DNA from: JANNPJ01 sp965200525
Lineage (GTDB): Bacteria; Actinomycetota; Actinomycetes; Actinomycetales; Kineosporiaceae
Length of the DNA stretch: 64,000 bases
NCBI GenBank assembly: GCA_965200525.1
Contig: OZ241368.1
Location: forward strand, 3,720,001-3,784,000
Reading direction: 5' to 3'
The notes beneath the pieces are model-generated. The model made no database searches. It saw only the letters and a list, made by a program, of their open reading frames with translations, and was not told where the DNA came from. The position numbers and the translations under genes are program-made. This document shows positions 40,449-49,195 of the stretch, one piece after another (the stretch's first letter is position 1; each line of letters starts with the position of its first letter).

Positions 40449-41576
40449 TCAGGCCGGCGGCAGCGGCGGCGGGCCCTGGGGGAGCAGCTGGGCGACCTCG
40501 GGGACGTCGGCGGCCGGGGTCCAGGCCGGCATCCCGGCCCGCCAGACCAGGGTGGCCGCCGTCAGCTGACCGCTGGCCACGTTGGTCTGCAGTCCGGCCG
40601 CGTCGAGCGGGCCGACCTGCTGACCACCGGCGCCGATGTACCACTGGGTCGCGGTCGGCAGCGGCGGTGGCCCGGCCGGAGCCTGCGGGGCCGGCGCGGG
40701 CGGCGCCGGGGCCTCGGCCGGGCGGGCCGCCATCGCGGCGGCGGCCTGCTGGCCGAGCCCGACGCCCAGGCCGAGACCAAGGGCCTCGCCCGACCCGCCG
40801 GGGTTCTTGGCGGCGTCCTCGATCGCGTTCGCGGTCTGGAACTGGGTGTAGCGGCCGAGGTCGCCGATCACCCCCATCTGGGTGCGCTTGTCCATCGCGG
40901 CCTCGACCTCGGCCGGCAGCGAGACGTTCTCGATGATGAACTTGGGGATAGCGATCCCCATCGGGGCGCATTCCTCGGTCAGCGTGCCGGCCAGCACGGA
41001 GGCGATCTGCTCCTGGTGGGCGGCCAGGTCGAGCACCGCCACCTGGGCGTGGGCCAGCGCCCCGGCCAGGCGCCCGACGATCATCTGGCGGAGGAACTCC
41101 GAGACCTCTTCGGTCTTGAACAGGGAGTCGGTGCCGACCAGCTCCTTGAGGAACTTGGCCGGGTCGACCACCCGGGCGGCGAAGGCGCCGAAGGCCCGGA
41201 CCCGGACCATGCCGAAGTCGGCGTCCCGCATCATGATGGGGTTCTGGGTGCCCCACTTCATGTCGGTGAACTGCCGGGTGTTGACGAAGTAGACCTCGGC
41301 CTTGAACGGCGAGTCGAAGCCGTACTTCCAGCCCTTGAGCGTGGTCAGGACGGGCATGTTCTGGGTCTGCAGGGTGTACGTGCCGGGCTGGAAGACGTCG
41401 GCGATCGTGCCCTCGTTGACGAACACCGCGACCTGGGACTCGCGGACGATGAGCTTGGCGCCCATCTTGATCTCGTTCTGGTACCTCGGGAACCGGTACA
41501 CCATCGTGTCGCGGCTGTCGTCCAGCCACTCGATGATGTCGATCAGTTCGTTCCGGAGCTTGTCCATCAAGCCCAT
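40449..41576 (-). CDS. SPFH-domain protein with C-terminal GYF_2 domain (YdjI-like, operon gene 1)
   Basis: 375 residues. MGLMDKLRNELIDIIEWLDDSRDTMVYRFPRYQNEIK opens a COG4260/YdjI-type SPFH (band 7) domain (about 20-240), with PVLTTLKGWKYGFDSPFKAEVYFVNTRQF and AKFLKELVGTD. A Pro/Ala linker leads to a GYF_2 domain (about 312-368: TQWYIGAGGQQVGPLDAAGLQ, PAWTPAADVPEVAQLL). SPFH proteins assemble membrane-bound rings or scaffolds; B. subtilis YdjI recruits PspA. Here the GYF_2 module replaces the C-terminal zinc ribbon of YdjI. ATG 41576 follows AAGGAGG by four bases. First gene of the operon. Confidence 0.87.
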   Translation of the reverse strand: MGLMDKLRNELIDIIEWLDDSRDTMVYRFPRYQNEIKMGAKLIVRESQVAVFVNEGTIADVFQPGTYTLQTQNMPVLTTLKGWKYGFDSPFKAEVYFVNTRQFTDMKWGTQNPIMMRDADFGMVRVRAFGAFAARVVDPAKFLKELVGTDSLFKTEEVSEFLRQMIVGRLAGALAHAQVAVLDLAAHQEQIASVLAGTLTEECAPMGIAIPKFIIENVSLPAEVEAAMDKRTQMGVIGDLGRYTQFQTANAIEDAAKNPGGSGEALGLGLGVGLGQQAAAAMAARPAEAPAPPAPAPQAPAGPPPLPTATQWYIGAGGQQVGPLDAAGLQTNVASGQLTAATLVWRAGMPAWTPAADVPEVAQLLPQGPPPLPPA

Positions 41577-41733
41577 CGGTCCTCCTTGACTCAGCGGTGC
41601 GACCCCCCGGCCTGAGCGAAGCTACCCGCTGGTGAGCGGGGCTGTTGCTGAAGTCCGGCCTTCTCCGCGGTGATGCTATCCGCCCGGTGATCACCAGGCC
41701 GGGCCGACGCCCGTCGTGTGTCCGGACGCCGGC

Positions 41734-41775
41734 CGCGGCCGTTCTGTTGCATTCCCTTCAAGGAGTCCGGCCGCG
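41734..41775 (-). terminator. Hairpin after the dienelactone hydrolase gene
   Basis: CGCGGCCG (41734-41741) pairs with CGGCCGCG (41768-41775) around a 26-base loop, 28 bases after the minus-strand stop at 41804 and 157 bases before the SPFH start. Likely ends the upstream transcript. Confidence 0.4.
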
Positions 41776-41803
41776 ACCTCGCTGATGCAGGTCAGCCGCC
41801 GGC

Positions 41804-42502
41804 TCAGCGCACCTTGTCCCGCAGGAAGCCGACCGCCCGCTGCCAGGCCGTGTCGGCGCTCTCCTGGTCGAAGGTGCCCAGCCGGTCCTGGTCGTTGTGG
41901 AAGGCGTGGCCGGCCGGGTAGTAGAAGAACGTCACCTCGGCCGGCGACTCGGTGCTGATCTGCTTCTCCTGAGCCTGGGCCTGCTCGACCGGGTAGAACT
42001 GGTCGTCGCGGCCGTAGTGGCCCTGGATCGCGGCCCGGACCCCGGTGTAGGTGTCGGGAATGCCCTGGCCGACGCCGTAGAACGGCACGGCCGCGCTGAC
42101 CCGCTCGCCCTGCTGGGCGGCCAGCTGCAGGACGAACCCGCCACCCATGCAGAAACCGACCGCACCGACCGTGGCCGACGTCACCGCGTCGGAGGCCAGC
42201 AGGTAATCGACGGCGCCGCCGAGATCGCGGGCGGCCTGCTCGACCGGCAGTTCGCTCATGAACTGGCCGGCCTCGTCCGAGTCGTGGGTGACCCGGCCGC
42301 CGTACAGGTCCGGAGCCAGGGCGACAAAGCCCTCGGCGGCCAGCCGGTCGGCGATCCCGGCGATGTGGTCGTCGAGCCCCCACCACTCCTGGATCACGAT
42401 CACCCCGGGTCCCGAACCGGAGGCGGGGGAGGCCAGGTAGCCGTGGGCATGGCCGCCGTTGCTGGCGAAGGTGACGTTCTGGCGGGGGTTCTCATCGGTC
42501 AT
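41804..42502 (-). CDS. Dienelactone hydrolase family protein
   Basis: 232 residues, alpha/beta hydrolase. Catalytic triad Cys118 in VGFCMGGGFVL, Asp166/167 in GRDDQFYP and His199 in PAGHAFHN, with the family Glu in VIQEWWGLDDH (Glu39). The start MTDENPRQNVTFASNGGHAHGYLA is the usual one. ATG 42502 follows GGAAGGG. These enzymes open lactones in aromatic-acid catabolism, though many act on other esters. It is separated from the neighbouring hydrolases by an inverted repeat. Confidence 0.9.
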   Translation of the reverse strand: MTDENPRQNVTFASNGGHAHGYLASPASGSGPGVIVIQEWWGLDDHIAGIADRLAAEGFVALAPDLYGGRVTHDSDEAGQFMSELPVEQAARDLGGAVDYLLASDAVTSATVGAVGFCMGGGFVLQLAAQQGERVSAAVPFYGVGQGIPDTYTGVRAAIQGHYGRDDQFYPVEQAQAQEKQISTESPAEVTFFYYPAGHAFHNDQDRLGTFDQESADTAWQRAVGFLRDKVR

Positions 42503-42620
42503 CGAAGTGCCCTTCCGGACGCAGGCTCGCAACTACGTGAACGTTGAACAGTCTGGCCCTCAAGCCTGTGGACGGCGCGCCGGACCGGCCGGGCCGCCGT
42601 TGACCGGGTCTTCACCATGC

Positions 42621-42676
42621 GGAGATCCATGTACGAATCTGGTTGCGATCACCACCGCGGCGGTACATGGATCTCC
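42621..42676. repeat. Perfect 14-bp inverted repeat with 28-base loop
   Basis: GGAGATCCATGTAC (42621-42634) and GTACATGGATCTCC (42663-42676). It lies between two minus-strand hydrolase genes, 29 bases after the stop of the upstream one. No U-tract. Could be a terminator, a REP-like element or an operator pair. Confidence 0.7.
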
Positions 42677-42705
42677 ACACGCCTGACCGAAGGGGGCAGA
42701 TCGGG

Positions 42706-43527
42706 TCAGCTGTGGATGAAGGCCAGCAGTTCCGCGTTGAAGTCCTGCTCGAACCGGCCGACCAGGCCGTGCGGCGCGCCCGGGTGCACATGCAGGGTGC
42801 CCTGCTTGAGCAGGCCGATCGCCTTGCGGCTGGAGATGTCGATCGGCACGATCTGGTCGTCGTCCCCGTGCGAGAGCAGCACCGGGATGTCGATGGACCT
42901 GAGATCCTCGGTCATGTCGGTCTCGGAGAAGGCCTTGACGCAGTCGTAGGCGCCCTTCACCCCGACCGTCATGGACATCGACCAGAAGGCGTCCCGCAGC
43001 CCCGGCGAGACGTTGGCCCCCTCGCGGTTGTTGCCGTAGAAGGGCTCGCTCAGGCCTCGGTAGAACGCGGCCCGATCGCCGGTCACGCCGGCCCGCAGTT
43101 CGTCGAAGACCGAGATCGGGGCTCCGACCGGATCGGCCTCGGTGGCCAGCATGTGCGGTGTGACCGCGCCCCGCAGCACCGCCTTGGCCACCCGCGAGGT
43201 GCCGTGCCGGCCCAGGTAGTGGGCCACCTCGCCGCCTCCGGTGGAATGCCCGACCAGGACGGCGCCGGTCAGGTCGAGGGTCTCGATCAGGGCGCCGAGA
43301 TCATCGGCGTAGGTGTCCATGTCGTTCCCGGTCCAGGTCTGGCTGGACCGGCCGCCGCCGCGCCGGTCGTGGGCGATGGCCCGGAAACCGTTGTCGGCCA
43401 AGAACTTGAGCTGGTTGTCCCAGACGTCGGCGGTCAGCGGCCAGCCGTGGCTGAAGACCACGGGCGGCCCGCTGCCCCAGTCCTTGTAGAAGATCTCGGC
43501 GCCGTCCTCGGTGGTGATCGTGGGCAT
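42706..43527 (-). CDS. Alpha/beta hydrolase (cofactor-free haloperoxidase-like)
   Basis: 273 residues. Nucleophile Ser95 in LVGHSTGGGEVAHYL, Asp222-224 in LLSHGDDDQIVP and His253 in GAPHGLVG. The start PTITTEDGAEIFYKDWGSGPPVVFSHGWPL and the GGGR oxyanion loop match non-heme chloroperoxidase/arylesterase-like proteins, which hydrolyse small esters and can make peracids. ATG 43527 follows GAGGAG. It is followed by the inverted repeat and preceded on the same strand by a secreted hydrolase 35 bases upstream. Confidence 0.92.
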   Translation of the reverse strand: MPTITTEDGAEIFYKDWGSGPPVVFSHGWPLTADVWDNQLKFLADNGFRAIAHDRRGGGRSSQTWTGNDMDTYADDLGALIETLDLTGAVLVGHSTGGGEVAHYLGRHGTSRVAKAVLRGAVTPHMLATEADPVGAPISVFDELRAGVTGDRAAFYRGLSEPFYGNNREGANVSPGLRDAFWSMSMTVGVKGAYDCVKAFSETDMTEDLRSIDIPVLLSHGDDDQIVPIDISSRKAIGLLKQGTLHVHPGAPHGLVGRFEQDFNAELLAFIHS

Positions 43528-43562
43528 GGTCGCTCCTCGGGCAGATCAGCGGGTGGGGGTGC

Positions 43563-44387
43563 TCAGGCGGTGGCGCGGGCGGCGCAGACGATCAGGTCCT
43601 CGACCGCGTTCGGGTGCGAGATCATCGACAGGTGCTCGGCCTTGATCGTGGTGACGTGGGCCTTGGCCCGGGCGGCCATGAACGCCTGGGTGGCCGGGGG
43701 GATCACGTGATCGAGGGTGCCGACCAGGTCCCAGCTCGGGATGGTGGCCCAGGCCGGGTCGCCCGAGGGCTCGCCCAGGGCGCCGGCGGCCAGCGGTCGC
43801 TGGGTCGAGGCCAGGACGGCGGCGTCCTTGGCCGGCAGCTCGTTGGCGAACGCGCCGGGGAAGACGTCCGGCTTGATGTAGGTGTCCGGGTTCGGGTTCC
43901 CGGTCGGCGGCACGAAATTGATTACAGCGGAACTGATCTGGCTGCCCGGGTCGTGCCCGGTCAGGCTGAGCAGGGTGTCGCCCTTGGCCGGTACATAGGC
44001 GTCGATGTAGACCAGCGCTTTCACGTTCGGGTTGCCCAGCGCGGCGTTCGAGATCACGAAGCCGCCGTAGGAGTGGCCGACCAGCACGATCGGGCCGGTC
44101 ACGGTGGCCAGGTAGGCGGCCACGTAGGCCGAGTCACTGGCCACCCCGCGCAGTGGGTCGGGGACGACGTCGACGGTGTAGCCGTCGTGCTGCAACTTCG
44201 CGGTGACCTTGCTCCAGCTCGAGCCGTCGGCCCAGGCGCCGTGGACCAGCACCACGGTCGGCTTGGCCTCGGCCTGGGACGACGCCGAGGCGGCCGCGCC
44301 GGGCACCAGCGCCGCCAGGGCGACCAGAGCGAGCGCGACGCCGGTCTTGCGCAGGGACGGCCGCGGTGTTCTACGCCATGAACTCAT
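43563..44387 (-). CDS. Secreted alpha/beta hydrolase
   Basis: 274 residues. A Sec signal (about 1-36) with RRTPRPSLRK, an Ala/Leu/Val core and an AAASAS end. The catalytic Ser106 is in VLVGHSYGGFVISNA; the oxyanion strand is VVLVHGAWADGSSW. His in AEHLSMISHP near 255 completes the triad. Resembles alpha/beta hydrolases of the RsbQ-like or salicylate-esterase type with the AWADGSSW motif. ATG 44387 follows GGAAGGAA. Divergent from an AraC regulator with 171 bases between starts, which suggests local control. Confidence 0.88.
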   Translation of the reverse strand: MSSWRRTPRPSLRKTGVALALVALAALVPGAAASASSQAEAKPTVVLVHGAWADGSSWSKVTAKLQHDGYTVDVVPDPLRGVASDSAYVAAYLATVTGPIVLVGHSYGGFVISNAALGNPNVKALVYIDAYVPAKGDTLLSLTGHDPGSQISSAVINFVPPTGNPNPDTYIKPDVFPGAFANELPAKDAAVLASTQRPLAAGALGEPSGDPAWATIPSWDLVGTLDHVIPPATQAFMAARAKAHVTTIKAEHLSMISHPNAVEDLIVCAARATA

Positions 44388-44558
44388 CGAGCATTCCTTC
44401 CGGAAGGGTGGCTTACCTGCTGAGGACAGCAGGGCCGCCCCGGGACCGGAACCAGGCCGGCCCAGTGGTGCACCCGGTGCCGACAACCGTGCACGAACCG
44501 AGCAGGACGGCGACGGGCGTCGTTGACAGTGCCCAACGGTGGGCCGAGTATTTCCCTG

Positions 44559-45512
44559 ATGACCGATGTCATTGACACCCGCGAGCTGGCTGCGTCCGAG
44601 CGCTACGACGCGGTCCACGAGGCGATCGCGGCCAACCTGGCCCGGGTCGACATGGAGTTTCCCGAGTCCACCGGGATGGTCCTGCGGGGAGCTCTGACTC
44701 ATCTGGGTGATGTCGGGCACTCGGCGGTGGAGTCGAACGTCACCCGGGTCCGCCGCACGCCCAGCGGGTCGCGGGACGTGCTGCCGCCGAGCATCTTCCT
44801 GGGAATTCAGAACGCCGGGTCCACCCTGATCACCCAGGGTGGGCGCAGTGCCGTACTGCGGCCGGGGCGGATGGTGCTGTGGGAGACGACCAGCCCGTAC
44901 ACGCTGACCGATCCGGCCGGCATGAGCCATCACTACTTCCGGGTCTCCACCGACGCCCTCGGGCTGCCGGCCGACGCCGTCCGCGCGGTGACCGCCCAGA
45001 CCTTGACCCCGCAGCACCCGATCGCCGATCTGGCCCTGGCCTACTTCCAGCGGCTGGCCGCCCGGCCCGACACCTTCTCCCGGGCCGACGCGGACGCCGT
45101 CAGCCGGCCCAGCATCGAACTCTTCCGGGCTCTCATCTCGACCCATCTGGGGGCCGAACACCTGTCGGTCGAGCCCCTCCACGCGACCCTGCGGCTTCGG
45201 ATCCTGGAGCACGTCCGGGCCAATCTCGCCGACCCGGAGCTGGGCGCGCACCGGATCGCGGCGGCGCACCACATCTCGGTCCGCCAGCTCTACAAGGTGC
45301 TGGCCGAGGGGGAGGTCTCGCTCGGCGACTGGATCCGCGGCCAGCGCCTGGAACGGTGTCGCGCCGAACTGGCCCGCCCGGCGTCGCGTTCGATCACGAT
45401 CGCGGCCCTGGCCCGCCGCTGGGGATTCACGAATCCCTCGACGTTCAGCCGGCACTTCCGCGAGGCCTACGGCGTGTCCCCGCGGCAGTGGCGCGACCGG
45501 CGTCGTCCCTGA
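44559..45512 (+). CDS. AraC-family transcriptional regulator
   Basis: 317 residues. N-terminal AraC-binding-like domain (about 1-190, with PSGSRDVLPPSIFLGIQNAGS and AVLRPGRMVLWETTSPYTL) and a C-terminal double helix-turn-helix (about 210-315: AAHHISVRQLYKVLAEGEVSLGDWI, ALARRWGFTNPSTFSRHFREAYGVSPRQWR). The layout matches the AraC_binding_2 regulators. ATG 44559 is preferred to GTG-type starts upstream. Divergent from the secreted hydrolase, a plausible target. Ends 3 bases from the convergent carbonic anhydrase gene. Confidence 0.92.
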   Translation: MTDVIDTRELAASERYDAVHEAIAANLARVDMEFPESTGMVLRGALTHLGDVGHSAVESNVTRVRRTPSGSRDVLPPSIFLGIQNAGSTLITQGGRSAVLRPGRMVLWETTSPYTLTDPAGMSHHYFRVSTDALGLPADAVRAVTAQTLTPQHPIADLALAYFQRLAARPDTFSRADADAVSRPSIELFRALISTHLGAEHLSVEPLHATLRLRILEHVRANLADPELGAHRIAAAHHISVRQLYKVLAEGEVSLGDWIRGQRLERCRAELARPASRSITIAALARRWGFTNPSTFSRHFREAYGVSPRQWRDRRRP

Positions 45513-45515
45513 CGA

Positions 45516-46040
45516 TCAGGGCGCGGCCGGGACGACGACCTCGATCTGCCCGGTCTCCACGGCGTAGACGTAGCCGGAGCAGCGCATCGCGGCCGGCAGC
45601 CGCGGGTCGGCCCGCAGCGCGGCCACGTCGAGCTCGACCGCCGCCCGGGGGTCGCCCACCTGCTTGAGGCCCAGGTCGGGCTCGGGGACGCCGAAGAAGC
45701 CGGCCAGCATCTCGGTCTGGCTCTGCATTCGCAGGATTCCGCAGTCGGTGTGCTGCAGCACGACGAAGTTCCAGCCCTGGTCGAAGTCGCCACCGGCGCC
45801 CTGGGTCAGCTTTCGCAGCAGGGCCAGTTCGTCCAGGACGGCCGGGGTGATCCGGCCGCCGATGTTGCGCAGTACGGCGGCCTCGCCCAGGGCGATCCCG
45901 AGAACGTGGGCCGGGTCGACGCGCGGGTCCACGCAGCCGATGACGAAGGTCTTCAGCGACGGGATGATCCGCAGGCCGGAGGTGAACCGGTGGGCCGCGA
46001 AGTCGGCGTTGCGCTGGGTCAGCGGGTCAAGGGCGTCCAT
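45516..46040 (-). CDS. Beta-carbonic anhydrase
   Basis: 174 residues. Zinc and catalytic residues are clear: Cys36, Asp38, Arg40 in VIGCVDPRV, and His97, Cys100 in LQHTDCGI. This is the beta class that interconverts CO2 and bicarbonate in the cytoplasm. The family normally has 170-220 residues, so it is complete. Bicarbonate supply for the large biotin-dependent carboxylase at 55.7 kb is a reasonable guess, but the two genes are far apart. Confidence 0.92.
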   Translation of the reverse strand: MDALDPLTQRNADFAAHRFTSGLRIIPSLKTFVIGCVDPRVDPAHVLGIALGEAAVLRNIGGRITPAVLDELALLRKLTQGAGGDFDQGWNFVVLQHTDCGILRMQSQTEMLAGFFGVPEPDLGLKQVGDPRAAVELDVAALRADPRLPAAMRCSGYVYAVETGQIEVVVPAAP

Positions 46041-46160
46041 GCCGGCAACGCTAGGCGGCGGCCGGCGGGATCACGGTGGTGCCGGGCCGGGCGTGCACCG
46101 CAGGCGCACAACCGGGCACGAAACGGTGCCTCCGGCGTCCCGGACCGGGTGGATCTGCGG

Positions 46161-46550
46161 TCAGACCCGGGCCTGCTCGTAGAGGGTGCTGTAGTGGACG
46201 GCCAGGCTCAGGTCGGCCCGCAGCCGCTCCGGCCAGCCGTTGGCCGCCACGGACCAGGCGCCCGGTTCGACGCCGGCGCTCTGGGCCCGGGCCACCACGG
46301 CCCCGGCGCGCAGGCCCTGGCCGACCGCGCCCTTGATCACGTAGACGTACGTGGCCAGATCCACCCCGGCGATCGAGGCCAGCCGGGGATCGCCGGGCCG
46401 GATCGGCGAGCCGCAGACGACCGGGCGGACCGGTCGCGGCCCGGCGCCGAAGGACGGCGCGTTCGCCGGGCGGCGACGTCCCAGATCGATCATCAGCGGT
46501 GCCGCCGCCATCACGTCGCGCATGTCCTCGATCTGCTTGAACGTCCCCAC
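46161..46550 (-). CDS. Small conserved-type protein, function unknown
   Basis: 129 residues from GTG 46550 (AAAGGGA upstream): MGTFKQIEDMRDVMAAAPLMIDLGRRR then an alpha/beta region GDPRLASIAGVDLATYVYVIKGAVGQGLRAG and ERLRADLSLAVHYSTLYEQARV. No signal peptide or membrane segment. The longer frame from ATG 46691 would run through a hairpin region and is unlikely. I recognise the general type from actinomycete genomes but no function. Confidence 0.6.
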   Translation of the reverse strand: MGTFKQIEDMRDVMAAAPLMIDLGRRRPANAPSFGAGPRPVRPVVCGSPIRPGDPRLASIAGVDLATYVYVIKGAVGQGLRAGAVVARAQSAGVEPGAWSVAANGWPERLRADLSLAVHYSTLYEQARV

Positions 46551-46644
46551 CGGGATTCCCTTTCGCTTCTGCGCCAACGGCTGTTCCGCGGCTGTGACCG
46601 ATCTTGCCCGCCGACCGGGGGCACCGGCCACGGTGCGCTCACCA

Positions 46645-46681
46645 CTCGCCGCCGGCGGCGAGCACCACCGACGTTGTGGTG
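46645..46681 (-). terminator. Palindrome and hairpin after the second NarL regulator
   Basis: CTCGCCGCC-GGCGGCGAG is a perfect 18-base palindrome at 46645-46662; CACCAC (46663-46668) pairs with GTGGTG (46676-46681) around 7 bases. Both lie within 60 bases of the minus-strand stop at 46701. Confidence 0.5.
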
Positions 46682-46700
46682 CAGGCACCACAACCAGAGC

Positions 46701-47366
46701 TCAGGACTGGGCGGCCAGATACATCAGGACGGCTCCGACCCGGCGGTGCACCTCGGCCTCCTCGGCCAGGCCGAGCTTGGCGAAGATCGCGTTGATGTGC
46801 CGCTCCACCGCCCGCACGGTGACGAACAGCCGCCCGGCGATCGTGGTGTTGTTGGCCCCGGTGGCCATCTCGGCGAGCACCTGCCGCTCGCGGTCGGTGA
46901 GGGTGTGCAGCGGGCTGGCCTGGGGCCGGCTGCGGGTGAACAGCATCGACTCCACGATCCGGGGGTCGATCACCGACCCGCCGGCGGCGACCGTGCGGAC
47001 GGCGTCGGCCAGCTGGCCCGGCTGGGCGATCCGCTCCTTGAGCAGGTAGGCCCGCCGGTCGACCCCGTCGGACAGCAACGCGGTGGCGTGCCCGGGATCG
47101 TCGTACTGGCTCAGCACCACCACGCCGACGTCCGGATGAGTGCGCCGCAGCGTCAGGGCCGCCCGCACCCCCTCGTCGAGCAGGGTCGGCGGCATGCAGA
47201 TGTCGGTGACCACCACATCCGGTGACACTTCGTCCACGATCTGCAACAACTCGTCCAGATCCCCGGCCAGAGCGATCACCGACAGGTCAGAATGATCACC
47301 AAGAAGCGCCCGCACACCCTCGCGGACCAGCAGACTGTCGTCAGCCACCACCACCCGGATCTGCAT
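46701..47366 (-). CDS. NarL/FixJ-family response regulator
   Basis: 221 residues. Receiver domain MQIRVVVADDSLLVREGVRALLG with phosphoacceptor Asp55 in VVVTDICMPP; the sequence SQYDDPGHATALLSDGVDRRAYLLKERI follows the family loop. LuxR helix-turn-helix (about 150-205): LTDRERQVLAEMATGANNTTIAGRLFVTVRAVERHINAIFAKLGL. ATG 47366 starts at the first strand of the receiver. Divergent from a GAF-PAS histidine kinase with only 35 bases between start codons, so the pair is almost certainly cognate. Confidence 0.92.
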   Translation of the reverse strand: MQIRVVVADDSLLVREGVRALLGDHSDLSVIALAGDLDELLQIVDEVSPDVVVTDICMPPTLLDEGVRAALTLRRTHPDVGVVVLSQYDDPGHATALLSDGVDRRAYLLKERIAQPGQLADAVRTVAAGGSVIDPRIVESMLFTRSRPQASPLHTLTDRERQVLAEMATGANNTTIAGRLFVTVRAVERHINAIFAKLGLAEEAEVHRRVGAVLMYLAAQS

Positions 47367-47401
47367 GATCCCGAACCTACGGCACCCGGCCCGGGAGGGA
47401 T

Positions 47402-49006
47402 GTGCACGGCGTGGACCCCGCCCTGCTGCTGCGCCTGGAGCACTCCGTCTCCGACCTGCTGGCCGAACCCGAGCCGGACGACCTGGTGGCCGGAGCGGAC
47501 GGGCTCGCGCCATTGTTGCCGGCCATCGGCCAGGCGCTGGGCTGGCCGGTCGCGATCGCCTGGACCCGGCCCGACTCACCACCGACATCGACACGGGCAC
47601 CGGCACCGGCACCGGAGAGCCGGCTGCGCTGCGCCGCGACCTGGTCCGGCGACTCCTTCAGCGACACCGGATTCCTGGCCGGCAGCCGGAAGCTGACCTT
47701 CGCCGTCGGGCAGGGACTGCCCGGCCAGGCCTGGCGAACCGGCGAGCCGGCCTGGATCGGTGACCTCAGGCAGCACGACCCGTTCCCGCGGGCGGCGTCG
47801 GCCGAGCAGGCCGGCCTGCGGGCGGCCTTCTGCTTCCCGCTGACCAGTCGCGAGGGGCTGGAGGGCGTGCTGGAGTTCTTCACCACCGACGTCGTCGAGC
47901 CGCAGCCGGCCCTGGTGTCGACGGCGGTGAGCCTGGGCCGGCGGATCGGTGACGAGCTGCGGCGCCGCCGGGTGGAGCAGGCCGGCCGGCGCAGCGAGGC
48001 CCGGCTGAGGGCCATGCTGGAGTCCGCGCTCGACTGCGTCGTGATCGCCGACAGCGACGGGTTGGTGATCGAGTTCAACCCGGCCGCCTGCCGGACCTTC
48101 GGCTACTCCCGGGAGCAGGCGATCGGGGCCCAGCTGGCCGAGCTGATCATCCCGCCGGCGTTGCGCGACCGGCACCGGCAGGGGCTGGGCCGTTACCTGA
48201 GCACCGGCCGGCCCCAGGCCCTGGACCAGCGCCTGCAGATCACCGGGATGCGCTCGGACGGCAGCGAGTTCCCGGTCGAGCTGACCATCACCCGGGTCGC
48301 CCTGGCCGGCCGGCCGGTCTTCACCGGCTACCTGCGCGACCTGAGCGACTGGCAGCAGACCCAGCAGGAACTCGCCGCCTCTCGGCGCCGGGTGGCCGAG
48401 GCCGCCGTCGCCGAGCGCCAGCGTCTCGAGCGCGACCTGCACGACGGCGCCCAGCAACGGCTGGTCTGGCTGGGCACCACTCTGGCCCGGGCCCGGACCG
48501 CGCTGCCGGACGAGCCGGACCGCGGGTCGGCCCTGCTCGAGGAGGCGATCGACTCCCTGGAGCAGATCGCCGGTGAGCTGCGCAATCTGGCCCGCGGCAT
48601 CCATCCCGGGAGCCTGACCCACTACGGCCTGAGTGCCGCGATCGCCGACATGGCCCGGCACAGCCCGCTGGCCCTGCGCTGGGACCGGACCATGACCCGC
48701 CGGTTCACCCCGGCCGTCGAGGCCGCGGCCTACTTCGTGATCAACGAGGCCCTCACCAACGTGGCCCGGTACGCCGGAACCGGAACCGCCCGGATCGACC
48801 TGGACGTCGAGGAGCCGGCCGGGTCGCGGCCGGGCCGCCTGGTGCTGAGCGTCACCGACCGGGGCCCCGGCGGCGCGCAACCCACCGGCGGGACCGGGCT
48901 GCGCGGGCTGGCCGACCGGGTGGCCCTGCTGGAAGGCACGCTGGAGGTGCACAGCCCGCCCGGTGGCGGCACCCGGGTCCGGGCCCGGATCCCGCTGCCG
49001 CCCTGA
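47402..49006 (+). CDS. GAF-PAS sensor histidine kinase (HisKA_3 type)
   Basis: 534 residues, no membrane segment. GAF domain (about 30-185, with GQGLPGQAWRTGEPAWIGDL and AAFCFPLTSREGLEGVLEFFT), PAS domain (about 195-310, VIADSDGLVIEFNPAACRTFGYSREQAIG), HisKA_3 helix with His347 in QRLERDLHDGAQQRLVWLG, and HATPase with NEALTNVARYAGT and GTGLRGLADRVALLEG. Soluble LiaS/NreB-like kinases of this order sense small ligands or redox state. GTG start. The partner is the divergent regulator at 46701-47366. Confidence 0.9.
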   Translation: MHGVDPALLLRLEHSVSDLLAEPEPDDLVAGADGLAPLLPAIGQALGWPVAIAWTRPDSPPTSTRAPAPAPESRLRCAATWSGDSFSDTGFLAGSRKLTFAVGQGLPGQAWRTGEPAWIGDLRQHDPFPRAASAEQAGLRAAFCFPLTSREGLEGVLEFFTTDVVEPQPALVSTAVSLGRRIGDELRRRRVEQAGRRSEARLRAMLESALDCVVIADSDGLVIEFNPAACRTFGYSREQAIGAQLAELIIPPALRDRHRQGLGRYLSTGRPQALDQRLQITGMRSDGSEFPVELTITRVALAGRPVFTGYLRDLSDWQQTQQELAASRRRVAEAAVAERQRLERDLHDGAQQRLVWLGTTLARARTALPDEPDRGSALLEEAIDSLEQIAGELRNLARGIHPGSLTHYGLSAAIADMARHSPLALRWDRTMTRRFTPAVEAAAYFVINEALTNVARYAGTGTARIDLDVEEPAGSRPGRLVLSVTDRGPGGAQPTGGTGLRGLADRVALLEGTLEVHSPPGGGTRVRARIPLPP

Positions 49007-49195
49007 CCCGCTCCGGCGTCGATCCTGCTGCCGACCGTGCCCGTTCGGCCCCGGAATCGGGCAGGCGGGCCTCCTGATTCGGGCTTCGCGGATCCGGAGG
49101 CGGGGTGCATCATCAGAAGGATGGTTGCGGGCTGCCTCCCTGAGCGGCTCGGATCACCGGAACGACGTCACCGCAACGACGCGGAGGAGAGTGGC

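Noticed and set aside
43563..45455. A 630-residue frame covering the secreted hydrolase and extending over the AraC gene
   Set aside because: Only the part from 44387 downwards has a signal peptide, ribosome site and hydrolase fold; the rest is antisense to the AraC regulator.
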